This document shows, in pieces, positions 44,466-53,402 of a stretch of 64,000 bases of DNA. The first letter of the stretch is position 1, and every line of letters begins with the position of its first letter. The stretch is from Stappia stellulata (lineage in GTDB: Bacteria > Pseudomonadota > Alphaproteobacteria > Rhizobiales > Stappiaceae). Position numbers and translations under genes: made by a program. Under the pieces are notes generated by a model. It was not told the origin of the DNA, searched no databases, and was given only the letters and a program-made list of their open reading frames with translations. The stretch is from NCBI RefSeq assembly GCF_020176715.1, contig NZ_JAIVMF010000010.1:1-64000 (forward strand). Direction: 5' to 3'.

Positions 44466-46214
44466 ATGAAACGTCTTCTCGCGATAGCCGCTGCGATCGT
44501 TGTGCTGGGTGCGCTCCTGATCAGCGCGCCGGCGCTGCTGATCTCCACCGACGCCGCGCGCGCGCGCATCGAGACGCAGCTCTCGGCCTGGTTCGGCGCC
44601 CGGGTGCGGGTCGGCGCGCCGCCGCGCCTCTCCGTCTTGCCGCGGCTCAGTCTCGGGCTCGACGACGTCAGCCTTCAGGGTCGCGGCTGGAGCCTGACCG
44701 ACGCCCGGTTGACGGCCCGTCTCGATCTCTCCGCGCTTCTTGGCGGAACCACACGCCTTGCCTCGCTTGCAATCGACAATCCGACGATCCGCATCGCCGC
44801 GCCGTTGGAGGAACGCCCGCAAGCAGCCTATGCCGCCGGTCGAGCGCTGCAGCGCATCCTGCTCCACCCGCTCACCGTCTCGAATGCCAGCGTGGCGATC
44901 GGCGAGACGGAAGAGCCGGTCCTGCGCGACATGACGCTCAGGCTAGCCGCCAGCGGCGACGGCGCCAGCGTCCGCGGGGCGTTTCTGTTCGACGACCAGC
45001 GGGTGGAGGCCACTTTGTCGCTGGCCAACACCTCGGTGCTGGCAGGCGAGGGCACCGGCAGCGTGATCGCGACGCTCAATGCCCCGCTGGCGTCGCTGCG
45101 CATCGAGGGGATGGTCGGAGAGGGCGGCGCGCCGCGTCTTGCTGGAACCTTCGCGGCGTCCACCAGCGACCTGCGGGGCCTGATGCGGCGTTTGGGCTAT
45201 GCGCTGATCGGCGACGCGGCCTTCGGGGTTGCGGCGATCTCCGGAACGGGATCCGCCTCGTTCTCCGCGCTCGAGCTTGACGCGGCGCGGGTGGAACTCG
45301 ACGGCAACGCCGGCGAGGGGCGCCTGGCACTGTCCGACGGCAACCTGCGGCCCCGCCTTGAGGGAACGCTGGCTTTCGAGCGGCTTGATTTTTCGCCCTA
45401 TCTGGAAGAACTGCGCGGCTTTTCCCGCGCCGGAACCCCGGGACCGGACTGGGTGCGCGCGCCGATGTTCCAGTTGTTGTCGGGGGCGGATATCGACCTG
45501 CGCCTGTCGGCGGCAAGCCTCGTTGCCGGCGCGCTGGAAACCGGTCCGAGTGCGGTGTCGCTCCTGCTGCGCGACGGCGACCTGTCGGTCAACCTCAGCG
45601 AGACGCAGGTGGCCGGGGGAACCGGAGCCTTGACCGTTCGCGCCCGACCCGAGGCGGAGAACGGCTATGCGGCGACCGCGATGCTGATCGGCGAGGACCT
45701 GGCGTTGACGGACATGCCCCTTCCCGAGGGCGGACCGCAGGTCGCGGCCGGCCGGGTCGGCGGTCGGCTGGACGTCACGGCCCGCGGGGCGACGCTGCTG
45801 CAGCTTGCGCAAGGCTATGCCGGAACCCTGACCGTCGACGCGGAGGCCGTCGAGGTCGGCGGGGGCGACCTCGATGCGGCGATGGGGGGGCTGCTGGCCG
45901 GCGAGGCCGGAGCCGAAGCCGGCAGCAGGTCGCGGTTCGAGACGGTCGCCGCGCGTCTGCAGGTCGATGCCGAGCGTCTTCAGGTGAGCCGGTTGGACGT
46001 GCTGACGGCGCGCCACCGGCTCGATCTCGCCGGCAGTATCGCGCGCGCCGATGCCGGCCTTGCGATGCGCGGGGCCTTGAGCGAACGCCGGGCCGATGCG
46101 GCGGAAGCCGATGCATCGCCGGCAAAGGCGATGCCGGTTCTGGTGCGCGGCACGCTGCTGGCGCCGCGCCTGCTGCCCGACATGACCGGTCTGACGGGGC
46201 CGCCCGCGCGGTAA
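44466..46214 (+). CDS. AsmA family protein
   Basis: 582 residues. The N-terminus MKRLLAIAAAIVVLGALLIS is a single membrane anchor or uncleaved signal, followed by the AsmA N-terminal domain LSAWFGARVRVGAPPRLSVL and SLGLDDVSL. The rest consists of repeated beta-strand segments and a C-terminal AsmA-like region (DMPLPEGGPQVAAGRVGG then ARGATLLQL). These proteins bridge inner and outer membranes and influence lipid or outer-membrane-protein homeostasis. The C-terminal 50 residues are Ala/Arg-rich and poorly conserved. Start lacks a strong ribosome site. Confidence 0.85.
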   Translation: MKRLLAIAAAIVVLGALLISAPALLISTDAARARIETQLSAWFGARVRVGAPPRLSVLPRLSLGLDDVSLQGRGWSLTDARLTARLDLSALLGGTTRLASLAIDNPTIRIAAPLEERPQAAYAAGRALQRILLHPLTVSNASVAIGETEEPVLRDMTLRLAASGDGASVRGAFLFDDQRVEATLSLANTSVLAGEGTGSVIATLNAPLASLRIEGMVGEGGAPRLAGTFAASTSDLRGLMRRLGYALIGDAAFGVAAISGTGSASFSALELDAARVELDGNAGEGRLALSDGNLRPRLEGTLAFERLDFSPYLEELRGFSRAGTPGPDWVRAPMFQLLSGADIDLRLSAASLVAGALETGPSAVSLLLRDGDLSVNLSETQVAGGTGALTVRARPEAENGYAATAMLIGEDLALTDMPLPEGGPQVAAGRVGGRLDVTARGATLLQLAQGYAGTLTVDAEAVEVGGGDLDAAMGGLLAGEAGAEAGSRSRFETVAARLQVDAERLQVSRLDVLTARHRLDLAGSIARADAGLAMRGALSERRADAAEADASPAKAMPVLVRGTLLAPRLLPDMTGLTGPPAR

Positions 46215-46261
46215 CGATCTTGCGTGAAACACGCGACTTCGCGCGGACCTCCGCCTGATGT

Positions 46262-46543
46262 ATGAAAGAGCTGGAAGCTCAAGGGCCGGGGGCGGATTTC
46301 TTGCTGCGAATGCTGTCGACGCTGTTGAAAATCGGGCTGGCCTCGCTCCTGACGGGCGCGGTGCTGGCCGAATTCGACGTGTCCGCCAACGATCTTCTGG
46401 CCCAGGCCGGTCTCACCCCGCAGGACATCGCCGACTTCGCCGTGCGGACCTACCAGTGGGCGCTGCCGAATGTCATTCTGGGCTCGCTGATCGTCGTGCC
46501 GGTCTGGCTGGTGATCTACCTGTTTCGGCCGCCGCGCGGTTAG
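46262..46543 (+). CDS. Small integral membrane protein (DUF6460-like)
   Basis: 93 residues with two predicted membrane helices (LLKIGLASLLTGAVLAEF and LPNVILGSLIVVPVWLVIYL) joined by a charged loop with GLTPQDIADFAVRTYQWA. This layout fits the DUF6460 family of Hyphomicrobiales, assigned from memory of the pattern. It lies 48 bp after the AsmA-like gene and may be in the same transcript, which hints at an envelope role. Convergent with potI. Function unknown. Confidence 0.72.
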   Translation: MKELEAQGPGADFLLRMLSTLLKIGLASLLTGAVLAEFDVSANDLLAQAGLTPQDIADFAVRTYQWALPNVILGSLIVVPVWLVIYLFRPPRG

Positions 46544-46565
46544 GCCCGCCGGGTCGCACGGCGCC

Positions 46566-47387
46566 TCACGCCTGCGCTTCGGCGAGGCGCATGTCACGCT
46601 CCTTCAGCACTTCCTGGCGCTTGGTGACGATGGAGGCGGTGATGACGATCACCGTCACCAGCCCGACCAGAATGGTACAGACCGCGTTGATCTCCGGCGT
46701 CACGCCGAGGCGCACCTGGGAATAGATCTTCATCGGCAGCGTCGTGGCTTCCGGCCCCGTGGTGAAGCTTGCGATCACCAGATCGTCGAGCGACAGGGTG
46801 AAGGCCAGCATCCAGCCGGCGATCACGCCCGGCAGGATGATCGGCAGCGTCACCGAGAAGAAGGTGCGCAGCGGCGGGCAGCCGAGGTCCTGCGCGGCTT
46901 CCTCAAGCGCCCGGTCGAAGCCGGCAAGCCGCGACTGGACCACCACCGCGACGTAGCACATGGCAAACGTGGTATGCGCGATCATGATGGTCCAGAAGCC
47001 GCGGGCCTGGTCGACGGCGACGAAGAGCAGGAGCAGCGACAGGCCGAGGATCACCTCCGGCATGACGAGCGGCGCATAGACCATGCCCGAAAACAGCGTC
47101 CGTCCGGCGAAGCGGCCCGAGCGCGCCAGCACGATGGCGGCCAGCGTTCCGAGCACGGTGGCAAGCGTTGCGGAGAAGAAGGCGACGCGCACCGTCACCC
47201 AGGCCGCGTCGAGAAGCTGCTGGTTGGAGAACAACTCCACGTACCACTTGGTGGAAAAGCCGCCCCAGACCGTGACCAGACGCGATTCGTTGAAGGAATA
47301 GATCACCAGCAGGACGATCGGCAGGTACAGGAAGGCGAATCCGAGCACCAGCGAGGTGACGTTGAACCAGCTTGGCCCCTTGCGCAT
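46566..47387 (-). CDS. potI: Spermidine/putrescine ABC transporter permease PotI
   Basis: 273 residues from ATG 47387; the frame extends 51 bases upstream but without conserved sequence. About six membrane segments. N-terminus FNVTSLVLGFAFLYLPIVLL and FNESRLVTVWGGFSTKWY are strongly PotI-like; the EAA loop is LEEAAQDLGCPPLRTFFSVT. Together with PotH it forms the channel for putrescine/polyamine uptake. Last gene of potFGHI. Confidence 0.93.
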   Translation of the reverse strand: MRKGPSWFNVTSLVLGFAFLYLPIVLLVIYSFNESRLVTVWGGFSTKWYVELFSNQQLLDAAWVTVRVAFFSATLATVLGTLAAIVLARSGRFAGRTLFSGMVYAPLVMPEVILGLSLLLLFVAVDQARGFWTIMIAHTTFAMCYVAVVVQSRLAGFDRALEEAAQDLGCPPLRTFFSVTLPIILPGVIAGWMLAFTLSLDDLVIASFTTGPEATTLPMKIYSQVRLGVTPEINAVCTILVGLVTVIVITASIVTKRQEVLKERDMRLAEAQA

Positions 47388-47418
47388 CAGTTCCGCCCTC
47401 CAGGTGTCGCTTCGCCGG

Positions 47419-48390
47419 TCATTGGCTCTTCTCCGCAACCCTTTGCTGCTGGTTCTGGAACAGCACGATCGGCACCACCAGAATGAGCAGCAGGATCACG
47501 GCGACGGCGGAAGAGACCGGCCAGTCTCGGTTGGTGAAGAACTCCGTCCACAGGGTCTTGCCGATCATCAGCGTGTCGGAGCCGCCGAGAAGGTCGGGAA
47601 TGACGAATTCGCCGACGGCGGGAATGAACACCAGAAAACACCCCGCGATGATGCCGGGCATGGAAAGCGGCACGGTGATGGTCCAGAAGGCGCGCCAGGG
47701 CGGGCAGCCGAGGTCGCTCGCCGCTTCCAGCAGGCTCACGTCCAGCTTTTCCAGGTTGGCATAAAGCGGCAGCACCAGGAACGGCAGGTAGGAATAGACG
47801 ATGCCGATATAGACGGCGATATTGGTGTTGAGGATCGTCAGCGGATCATCGATCACGCCGATCCACAGCAGCACCTGGTTCAGCAGGCCCTCGTTCTTGA
47901 GAATGCCGATCCAGGCGTAGACGCGGATCAGGAAGCTCGTCCAGAACGGCAGGATCACCAGCATCAGCAGGGTCGCCCGCCACTCCTTGGGCGCGCGCGC
48001 CATGCCGTAGGCGATGGGGTAGCCGACGATCAGCGTGATCAGCGTCGAGATCGCGGCGATTTGCACGCTGGACAGATAGGACTTCCAGTAGAGATCGTCC
48101 TGGGTCAGCCAGAGATAATTCTCCAGCGAGAATTGGCGAATGGCGGCGACCACACTCGACCACCCCTCAGCCAGGTCGATGGTCGGCAGATAGGGCGGAA
48201 TGGCGACGGCGATTTCCGACAGCGAAATCTTGAAGACGATGAAGAAGGGCGCGAGGAAGAAGACGACCAGCCAGGCGTAGGGAATGGCGATCAGCAGCCA
48301 CCCGCCGGCGCTGCGCCTCTGGCGGGGCGGGCGCGGAATGTCGCGGCCCGCGGTGGTGGCTGCGGCTGGCGTCTTGTCCGCGCGCGTCAT
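47419..48390 (-). CDS. potH: Spermidine/putrescine ABC transporter permease PotH
   Basis: 323 residues. A 25-residue cytoplasmic tail is followed by six membrane segments; IPYAWLVVFFLAPFFIVFKI and LPFWTSFLIRVYAWIGIL are PotH hallmarks, and the EAA loop is LLEAASDLGCPPWRAFWTIT. It lies 49 bp after potG and 31 bp before potI. Inner-membrane partner of PotI, energised by PotG. Confidence 0.94.
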   Translation of the reverse strand: MTRADKTPAAATTAGRDIPRPPRQRRSAGGWLLIAIPYAWLVVFFLAPFFIVFKISLSEIAVAIPPYLPTIDLAEGWSSVVAAIRQFSLENYLWLTQDDLYWKSYLSSVQIAAISTLITLIVGYPIAYGMARAPKEWRATLLMLVILPFWTSFLIRVYAWIGILKNEGLLNQVLLWIGVIDDPLTILNTNIAVYIGIVYSYLPFLVLPLYANLEKLDVSLLEAASDLGCPPWRAFWTITVPLSMPGIIAGCFLVFIPAVGEFVIPDLLGGSDTLMIGKTLWTEFFTNRDWPVSSAVAVILLLILVVPIVLFQNQQQRVAEKSQ

Positions 48391-48439
48391 CTGCCGGTCC
48401 CCCTGTTCGAATATGTGCCGGACGCAGCCCTGGAGCGGG

Positions 48440-49594
48440 TCATTGGGTCAGCACGACGCCGGCGTCGCGGTCCCAGGAGAGCCAGACCTTGTCCTCCCAG
48501 CTCATCGGGCGTTCCACCGTGCGCGAGCGGTTGGCGACGGTGGCGCGCACCGTTTCCTCCGCGGCGATATGCGTATGGTAGATCGACACGTCGCCGAGAT
48601 AGCCGATGTCCCAGACCTCGCCGGACAGCCGGTTCGCCGGACCCTCGGGCTCATCGAAGGAAATGCGCACCTTTTCCGGGCGGATCGCGAACCACACCGT
48701 GTCGCCGATCCCGGCCTCGACCGGTTGCGCGACTTCGATGGCGCAGTCGAACAGCGGAGCATGCAGCTTCGTCATCTCGCCGTCGCGCGCCGTCACCTTG
48801 CATTCCATCAGGTTGATGTCGCCGATGAAATCCGCCACGAAGCGCGAGTTTGGCACCTCGTAGATTTCCGAGGGCGTCGCGATCTGGACGATGCGGCCCT
48901 TGTCCATCACCGCGATGCGGTCGGCCATGGTCATGGCCTCTTCCTGATCGTGGGTGACGATCACGAAGGTCATGCCGAGGTCCTGCTGCAGGTCGGTCAG
49001 CTCGAACTGCGTTTCCTCGCGCAGCTTGCGGTCGAGCGCGCCAAGCGGCTCGTCGAGGAGCAGCACCTTCGGCTTCTTGGCGAGCGAGCGGGCGAGCGCG
49101 ACGCGCTGGCGCTGGCCGCCGGAGAGCTGGTGCGGCTTGCGTTTGGCGAAGTCCTGCAGCTTGACGAGCGAGAGCATTTCCTCGACCCGTCCGGCGATCT
49201 CCGCCTTCGGCATGCCCTCCTGCTTGAGGCCGAAGGCGACATTCGCCTCCACGCTCATATGCGGGAACAGCGCATAGGACTGGAACATCATGTTGACCGG
49301 GCGCCGATGCGGCGGAACGCCGGCCAGGTTCTGCCCGTCGAGAAAGATCTCGCCCGCGTTCGGCGTCTCGAAGCCGGCGAGCATGCGCATCATCGTGGTC
49401 TTGCCGCAGCCCGATCCGCCGAGCAGGGCGAAGAACTCGCGCTCGTGGATCTTCAGGCTGAGGTTGTCGACGGCGGTGAAGTCGCCGAATTTCTTGGTGA
49501 CGTTGCGGAATTCGATATAGGGCCGGGCCTGGGGATCGTCCCAGGGTGCGAAGTCGCGGCGGATCGGTCCGATCGGTTTCTTGGCCAAGCTCAA
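48440..49594 (-). CDS. potG: Putrescine ABC transporter ATP-binding protein PotG
   Basis: 384 residues from TTG 49594; a TTG at 49588 is better spaced from GGGAGGGG and may be the real start. Walker A GGSGCGKTT, Q-loop FQSYALFPHMSV, signature LSGGQRQR, Walker B VLLLDEPLGALD and switch VTHDQEEAM are intact. The C-terminal TOBE domain (WFAIRPEKVRISF) is present. It drives polyamine uptake through PotHI. Separated from potF by 220 bp holding three hairpins, which probably lowers its expression relative to the binding protein. Confidence 0.94.
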   Translation of the reverse strand: MSLAKKPIGPIRRDFAPWDDPQARPYIEFRNVTKKFGDFTAVDNLSLKIHEREFFALLGGSGCGKTTMMRMLAGFETPNAGEIFLDGQNLAGVPPHRRPVNMMFQSYALFPHMSVEANVAFGLKQEGMPKAEIAGRVEEMLSLVKLQDFAKRKPHQLSGGQRQRVALARSLAKKPKVLLLDEPLGALDRKLREETQFELTDLQQDLGMTFVIVTHDQEEAMTMADRIAVMDKGRIVQIATPSEIYEVPNSRFVADFIGDINLMECKVTARDGEMTKLHAPLFDCAIEVAQPVEAGIGDTVWFAIRPEKVRISFDEPEGPANRLSGEVWDIGYLGDVSIYHTHIAAEETVRATVANRSRTVERPMSWEDKVWLSWDRDAGVVLTQ

Positions 49595-49604
49595 CCCCTC
49601 CCGA

Positions 49605-49677
49605 GTGGAGCGAATTTGACATTTGAACCCCGTTGGTGGCGAGGCTCCCGCTCAAATGTCAAATTCAACGGCTCCAC
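49605..49677. repeat. Inverted repeat C (potF-potG gap)
   Basis: A perfect 15-bp inverted repeat, GAATTTGACATTTGA (49612-49626) and TCAAATGTCAAATTC (49652-49666), with a 25-base loop. The stem extends by GTGGAGC/GCTCCAC (49605-49611 and 49671-49677) past a 4-base bulge. Its inner arms share the core GACATTTG/CAAATGTC with inverted repeat B. The A/T-rich arms are unlike the neighbouring genes. It lies just upstream of the potG start. Confidence 0.85.
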
Positions 49678-49694
49678 GAAAACCATGTATCTAT

Positions 49695-49770
49695 CTGGTG
49701 GTTCTCTTGATCCCGACATTTGCTGCGAGGGTGCCCCAAGGGGAGGCAAATGTCGGAATCGAACCACCAG
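49695..49770. repeat. Inverted repeat B (potF-potG gap)
   Basis: Outer arms CTGGTGGTTC (49695-49704) and GAACCACCAG (49761-49770) and inner arms CCGACATTTGC (49713-49723) and GCAAATGTCGG (49746-49756) pair perfectly, with a small internal bulge and a 22-base loop that includes CCCC/GGGG. Its inner arms share the core GACATTTG/CAAATGTC with inverted repeat C, whose centre is about 95 bp away. Confidence 0.85.
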
Positions 49771-49780
49771 CGGATGTCGT

Positions 49781-49807
49781 CGGGAGGCCCGCGAACCGGG
49801 CCTCCCG
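49781..49807 (-). terminator. GC-rich hairpin A directly after potF
   Basis: An 11-bp perfect stem, CGGGAGGCCCG / CGGGCCTCCCG, with loop CGAAC, 8 bp beyond the potF stop. No T-tract on the minus strand, so it is more likely a 3'-end-protecting hairpin or a partial terminator than a full stop. Confidence 0.6.
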
Positions 49808-49814
49808 CGTACAC

Positions 49815-50906
49815 TCACTGACCGGTCTTGACCGTGGTCCACTCGCGGGTGCGGGCCCGCATGGCGCGGGGCGACTTGGTGGTGGTGGAGAACAGGTTGT
49901 TCACCGTCTCCTCGCTCGGATAAATCGCGGGATCCTCAAGCACTTCCGTGTCGACGAACTCCTGGCTCGCCTTGTTGCCATTGGCGTAGAAGACGTAGTT
50001 GGTCGCCTTGGCGATCACCTCGGGGCGCATAATGTAGTCGAGGAAGACATGCGCCTCCTCGGTGTGCGGCGCATCGGCGGGGATCGCCATGTTGTCGAAC
50101 CACATCATCGCCCCTTCCTTGGGGATCACGTAGCTGACGGTCACGCCATTGTCGGCCTCCGCCGCCCGGTCGCGGGCCTGCAATATGTCGCCCGACCAGC
50201 CGATCGCCAGGCAGATGTCGCCATTGGCCAGCGCGTTGATGTACTCCGAGGAATGGAACTTCTGGATATAGGGGCGGACCTTCATCAGCAGTTCCGTCGC
50301 CTTCTTGAAGTCTTCCGGATCGTTGCTGTCGGGGTCGAGGCCGAGATAGTTGAGCGCGGCCGGGAAGATCTCGTCGGCGGTGTCGAGCATGTGCACGCCG
50401 CAGTCTGCGAATTTCGAAACGACCTCGGGATCGAAGATCATGTCCCAGCTATCGACCGGCGCGTCGGGCATGCGCTCCTTGATCTTCTCGACGTTGTAGC
50501 CGATGCCGGTGGTGCCCCACATGTAGTTGATGGCGTATTCGTTGCCCGGATCGAACTTCTCGATGCGCTGCATGATCTGCGGCCAGAGATTGCCGATGTT
50601 TTCGAGTTTGGACTTGTCGAGTTTCTGGAACACGCCGGCCTGGATCTGGCGGCCGAGGAAGGTGCCCGTCGGCACGACGACGTCATAGCCGGTGCCGCCC
50701 GCGAGAAGCTTGGTTTCCAGCATCTCGTTGCTGTCGAACACGTCGTAGACGACCTTGATCCCGGTTTCCTTGGTGAAGTCCTCCAGGATGGAGTCGTCGA
50801 TATAGTCCGACCAGTTGAACACACGCACGGTGCGCTCTTGCGCCTGGGCTGCGCCGATCGCCAGGGCGCTCGCGAGCGCCACCCCCGTCAAGAAGAGCTT
50901 CTTCAT
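49815..50906 (-). CDS. potF: Putrescine/spermidine-binding protein PotF
   Basis: 363 residues from ATG 50906, chosen because GGAGG lies 8 bases upstream; a GTG at 50915 overlaps that site. Signal peptide MKKLFLTGVALASALAIGAA, cut after AQA. Mature start QERTVRVFNWSDYIDDSILE is the PotD/PotF signature, with IGWSGDILQARDRA and MWFDNMAIPADAPH as further ligand-site segments. It captures putrescine or related polyamines in the periplasm. First gene of potFGHI. Confidence 0.95.
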   Translation of the reverse strand: MKKLFLTGVALASALAIGAAQAQERTVRVFNWSDYIDDSILEDFTKETGIKVVYDVFDSNEMLETKLLAGGTGYDVVVPTGTFLGRQIQAGVFQKLDKSKLENIGNLWPQIMQRIEKFDPGNEYAINYMWGTTGIGYNVEKIKERMPDAPVDSWDMIFDPEVVSKFADCGVHMLDTADEIFPAALNYLGLDPDSNDPEDFKKATELLMKVRPYIQKFHSSEYINALANGDICLAIGWSGDILQARDRAAEADNGVTVSYVIPKEGAMMWFDNMAIPADAPHTEEAHVFLDYIMRPEVIAKATNYVFYANGNKASQEFVDTEVLEDPAIYPSEETVNNLFSTTTKSPRAMRARTREWTTVKTGQ

Positions 50907-51156
50907 CCTGTTCACCTCCGTTTGGCCCGTGCGCCGGTTTCCGGTCGCGGGCGTTCCGCTCTGTTTCGTGTCCGCGCGCCGGTCTGTGCGGCAGGCTTGT
51001 TCTGCGGACCGGCCACCCGCTGGCGGACATGTGCCACGGGCAGCCTAGAAGCATTTCGCCCGCCGCCTCAAGGGGTGGCGGCAGGCATGCCGTCAATTTC
51101 ACCGTTTCGCCAACAACTTCCCCATTGCGTTCTTCCCCGCGAGACCGTGCGATCTC

Positions 51157-52548
51157 TCAAAGATAGGTCTGGCGCTCCAGCGTCGATATTTCGCGCCCGA
51201 ATGCGAAGAGCTCGTGACGCTTGATGTCGGTGAGCACCTTGTGCATCTCCTCGCCCACCGCCTTCTTCATCCGCTCCGATGCCTCGAAGGCGTCGATCGC
51301 CTCGTCCATCCAGGGCGTGAGACGCGGCGCCGTCTTTTCATAGGCGTTGCCGTCGACCGGCGGCGGCGGCGCGATCTCGCCGAGTACGCCGTCCATCATC
51401 CCGGAAAGGACGCCGGTCAGCACCAGATACGGATTGGCGTCGGCGCCGGCGATCCGGTGCTCGATACGCGCCGATTCCGGCGTGCCGGCCGGCACCCGCA
51501 GCGCCACCGAGCGGTTGTCGTGCCCCCAGCAGATCGACGTCGGCGCATAGGAGCCGGGCTGCATGCGGCGGAAGCCGTTGAAGGTGGACACGAACAGGAG
51601 ATGCGCCTCCGGCATGGTGTCGAGCAGGCCCTTGATGGCATAGCCGAGCCGCGTCTCGCCGTTGTCCGGATCGGCGAAGATATTGCCGTTGCCGTCCTCC
51701 AGCGAGCAGTGCACATGCATGCCGTTGCCGGGCCATTCCACGAAGGGCTTGGCCATGAAGGAGGCCTTGAGGTCGTGCTTGCGCGCCACGCCGGCGACCA
51801 GCCGGCGCAGCAGCACCGCGTCGTCGGCCGCGCGCAGCGGATCGCGACGGTAGTGCAGGTTGAGCTCGAACTGGCCGGGCGCGGCTTCCGACACGGCCGC
51901 GTCGGCAGGAATGTCCTGCGCGTCGGCCGAACGGCGGATCTCGTCGACCAGCGGCATGAAGGCTTCCAGATCGGAGAGCGCGTACATGTTCTGCCGCGCC
52001 GGGCCGAGATGGGTCGAAAACACCGGCTGCGGCGCGCCGCTCCAGTCGCCGTCGTCCTGATCCTCGAAGAGATAGAACTCCAACTCGAAGGCGGCGGTTG
52101 CGGTGAGGCCATGGCTGCCGAGCAGATTCGTCATGCGGGCCAGCACATGGCGCGGGTCGCACAGGAAGGCTTCGCCATCGCGGTCGTGCATCGACAACAG
52201 AACCTGTGCCGTCGGCCGCGCCGCCCAGGGCACGGAGCGCAGCGTGCCGGGCACGGGCCAGCACACGCCGTCCTTGTCGCCGGTCTCGATGTGCATGCCG
52301 GTTTCCTCGACCTCGCGGCCCCAGACATCCAGCCCGAACAGCGAGAAGGGCAGCGCCACGCCGTTTTCGAACACCTTGCGCAGCGCACTGCCCGGCAGCC
52401 ATTTGCCGCGCAGCACGCCGTTGCTGTCCGGCAGGATCACCTCCAGCGTGTCCAGATCGGGGTGCTCGGCCTCGAACCGCGCGAGCTCCTCCTGCCAGGC
52501 ATCGCCAGTGTCCGGACGTGCCCAGGCGGAACGGGACGTGTGAAGCAT
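51157..52548 (-). CDS. Glutamine synthetase family protein (gamma-glutamylpolyamine synthetase-like, copy 1)
   Basis: 463 residues from ATG 52548, with GGAGG 7 bases upstream; the longer frame adds 22 unconserved residues. Glutamine-synthetase fold motifs: metal/ammonium-site AFELEFYLFED, GQFELNLHY, NGMHVHCSL and NRSVALRVPAG. The truncated adenylylation region and small size fit PuuA-type ligases, which join glutamate to putrescine with ATP. It is upstream of potF and divergent from a GntR regulator, with a GTGATCAC palindrome in its promoter. Probably first enzyme of polyamine breakdown. Confidence 0.88.
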   Translation of the reverse strand: MLHTSRSAWARPDTGDAWQEELARFEAEHPDLDTLEVILPDSNGVLRGKWLPGSALRKVFENGVALPFSLFGLDVWGREVEETGMHIETGDKDGVCWPVPGTLRSVPWAARPTAQVLLSMHDRDGEAFLCDPRHVLARMTNLLGSHGLTATAAFELEFYLFEDQDDGDWSGAPQPVFSTHLGPARQNMYALSDLEAFMPLVDEIRRSADAQDIPADAAVSEAAPGQFELNLHYRRDPLRAADDAVLLRRLVAGVARKHDLKASFMAKPFVEWPGNGMHVHCSLEDGNGNIFADPDNGETRLGYAIKGLLDTMPEAHLLFVSTFNGFRRMQPGSYAPTSICWGHDNRSVALRVPAGTPESARIEHRIAGADANPYLVLTGVLSGMMDGVLGEIAPPPPVDGNAYEKTAPRLTPWMDEAIDAFEASERMKKAVGEEMHKVLTDIKRHELFAFGREISTLERQTYL

Positions 52549-52605
52549 GAAATCCTCCAGGAGGTCGGGCCATTGCGGCCGCGACGATTGCCGATTGGGT
52601 AAAAA

Positions 52606-52615
52606 TGTGATCACG
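52606..52615. promoter_or_regulatory. GntR operator O1 (GTGATCAC)
   Basis: TGTGATCACG, with the palindrome GTGATCAC at 52607-52614, lies between the divergent synthetase (start 52548) and gntR (start 52654). A matching site lies after gntR. The core resembles FadR/FCD-type GntR operators. Confidence 0.65.
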
Positions 52616-52653
52616 TAGCGACGACACTGTCAAGCAAGCCCGTCCGGAGGTCT

Positions 52654-53370
52654 GTGACCGCGATGCCCGTTTCTCCTTCCCAGCATGCCGCTCCGTCGAG
52701 CGATGTGGTGACGCAGGCGCCGCGCCGATCCGTTCGCGACGAGGTGGAGCAAAGCCTGCGCGCCGGCCTGCTGTCCGGGCGCTTCGTGCCTGGCCATTCG
52801 GTCACCTTGCGCGGGCTGGCACAGGAACTGGGTGTCAGCCCCATGCCGGTACGCGAGGCGGTGCGGGCGCTTTCGGCCGGAAACGCGCTGGAAATCCGCA
52901 GCAACGGGCGGATCCAGGTGCCGACGATGACGCCGCAGCGCCTGTCGGAAATCCTCACGGCCCGCCTTCTGCTGGAGCCGGAATTGGCCTTCGTTGCGGC
53001 CGCAAATCTGGGATCCGCTGACGCAACGGCGCTGCGCAAGATCGACGACCGGGTCGACGAAAGCCTCTCCGGCGGCGATGCGGAAACCTACATGCGGGAG
53101 AATTTTGCCTTTCATTTCCATATCTACCGCGCTGCCGGGTCGCAGGTGCTGATGCCGCTTGTGGAAAGTCTGTGGTTGCAGTTTGCCCCCTTCATGCGCA
53201 CGGTCTACGGCCGGGTCGGCACGGCGGCGCTCGACGATCACCACAAGGAGGCGATCGCCGCGGTGCGCAGCCGGGATGCGGGTGGCCTGCGCGACGCCAT
53301 CGCCGCCGACATCCGCTGCGGCATGGACCTGCTCGACCGCAGCTCCGAGGAGGGCCTGCGGGACGAATAG
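52654..53370 (+). CDS. GntR family transcriptional regulator (FCD domain)
   Basis: 238 residues from GTG 52654; ATG 52663 is an alternative. The winged helix is SVRDEVEQSLRAGLLSGRF, TLRGLAQELGVSPMPVREAV (outline). The C-terminal FCD domain has the metal/ligand-binding histidines in FAFHFHIYRAAGS and DDHHKEAIAAV. These regulators often sense amino or organic acids. The gene lies in the middle of the polyamine island, with identical palindromes on both sides, so it most likely controls both the divergent synthetase gene and the downstream genes. The effector may be a polyamine intermediate. Confidence 0.92.
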   Translation: MTAMPVSPSQHAAPSSDVVTQAPRRSVRDEVEQSLRAGLLSGRFVPGHSVTLRGLAQELGVSPMPVREAVRALSAGNALEIRSNGRIQVPTMTPQRLSEILTARLLLEPELAFVAAANLGSADATALRKIDDRVDESLSGGDAETYMRENFAFHFHIYRAAGSQVLMPLVESLWLQFAPFMRTVYGRVGTAALDDHHKEAIAAVRSRDAGGLRDAIAADIRCGMDLLDRSSEEGLRDE

Positions 53371-53402
53371 CCGGGACCCCCGGATTGACACATTCGGGCA
53401 AA

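Noticed and set aside
49746-49770. GGTTCGATTCC on the minus strand, similar to a tRNA T-loop
   Set aside because: The flanking stem does not pair as a T-arm and no acceptor, D- or anticodon arm is found. The sequence is explained by the inverted repeat B.
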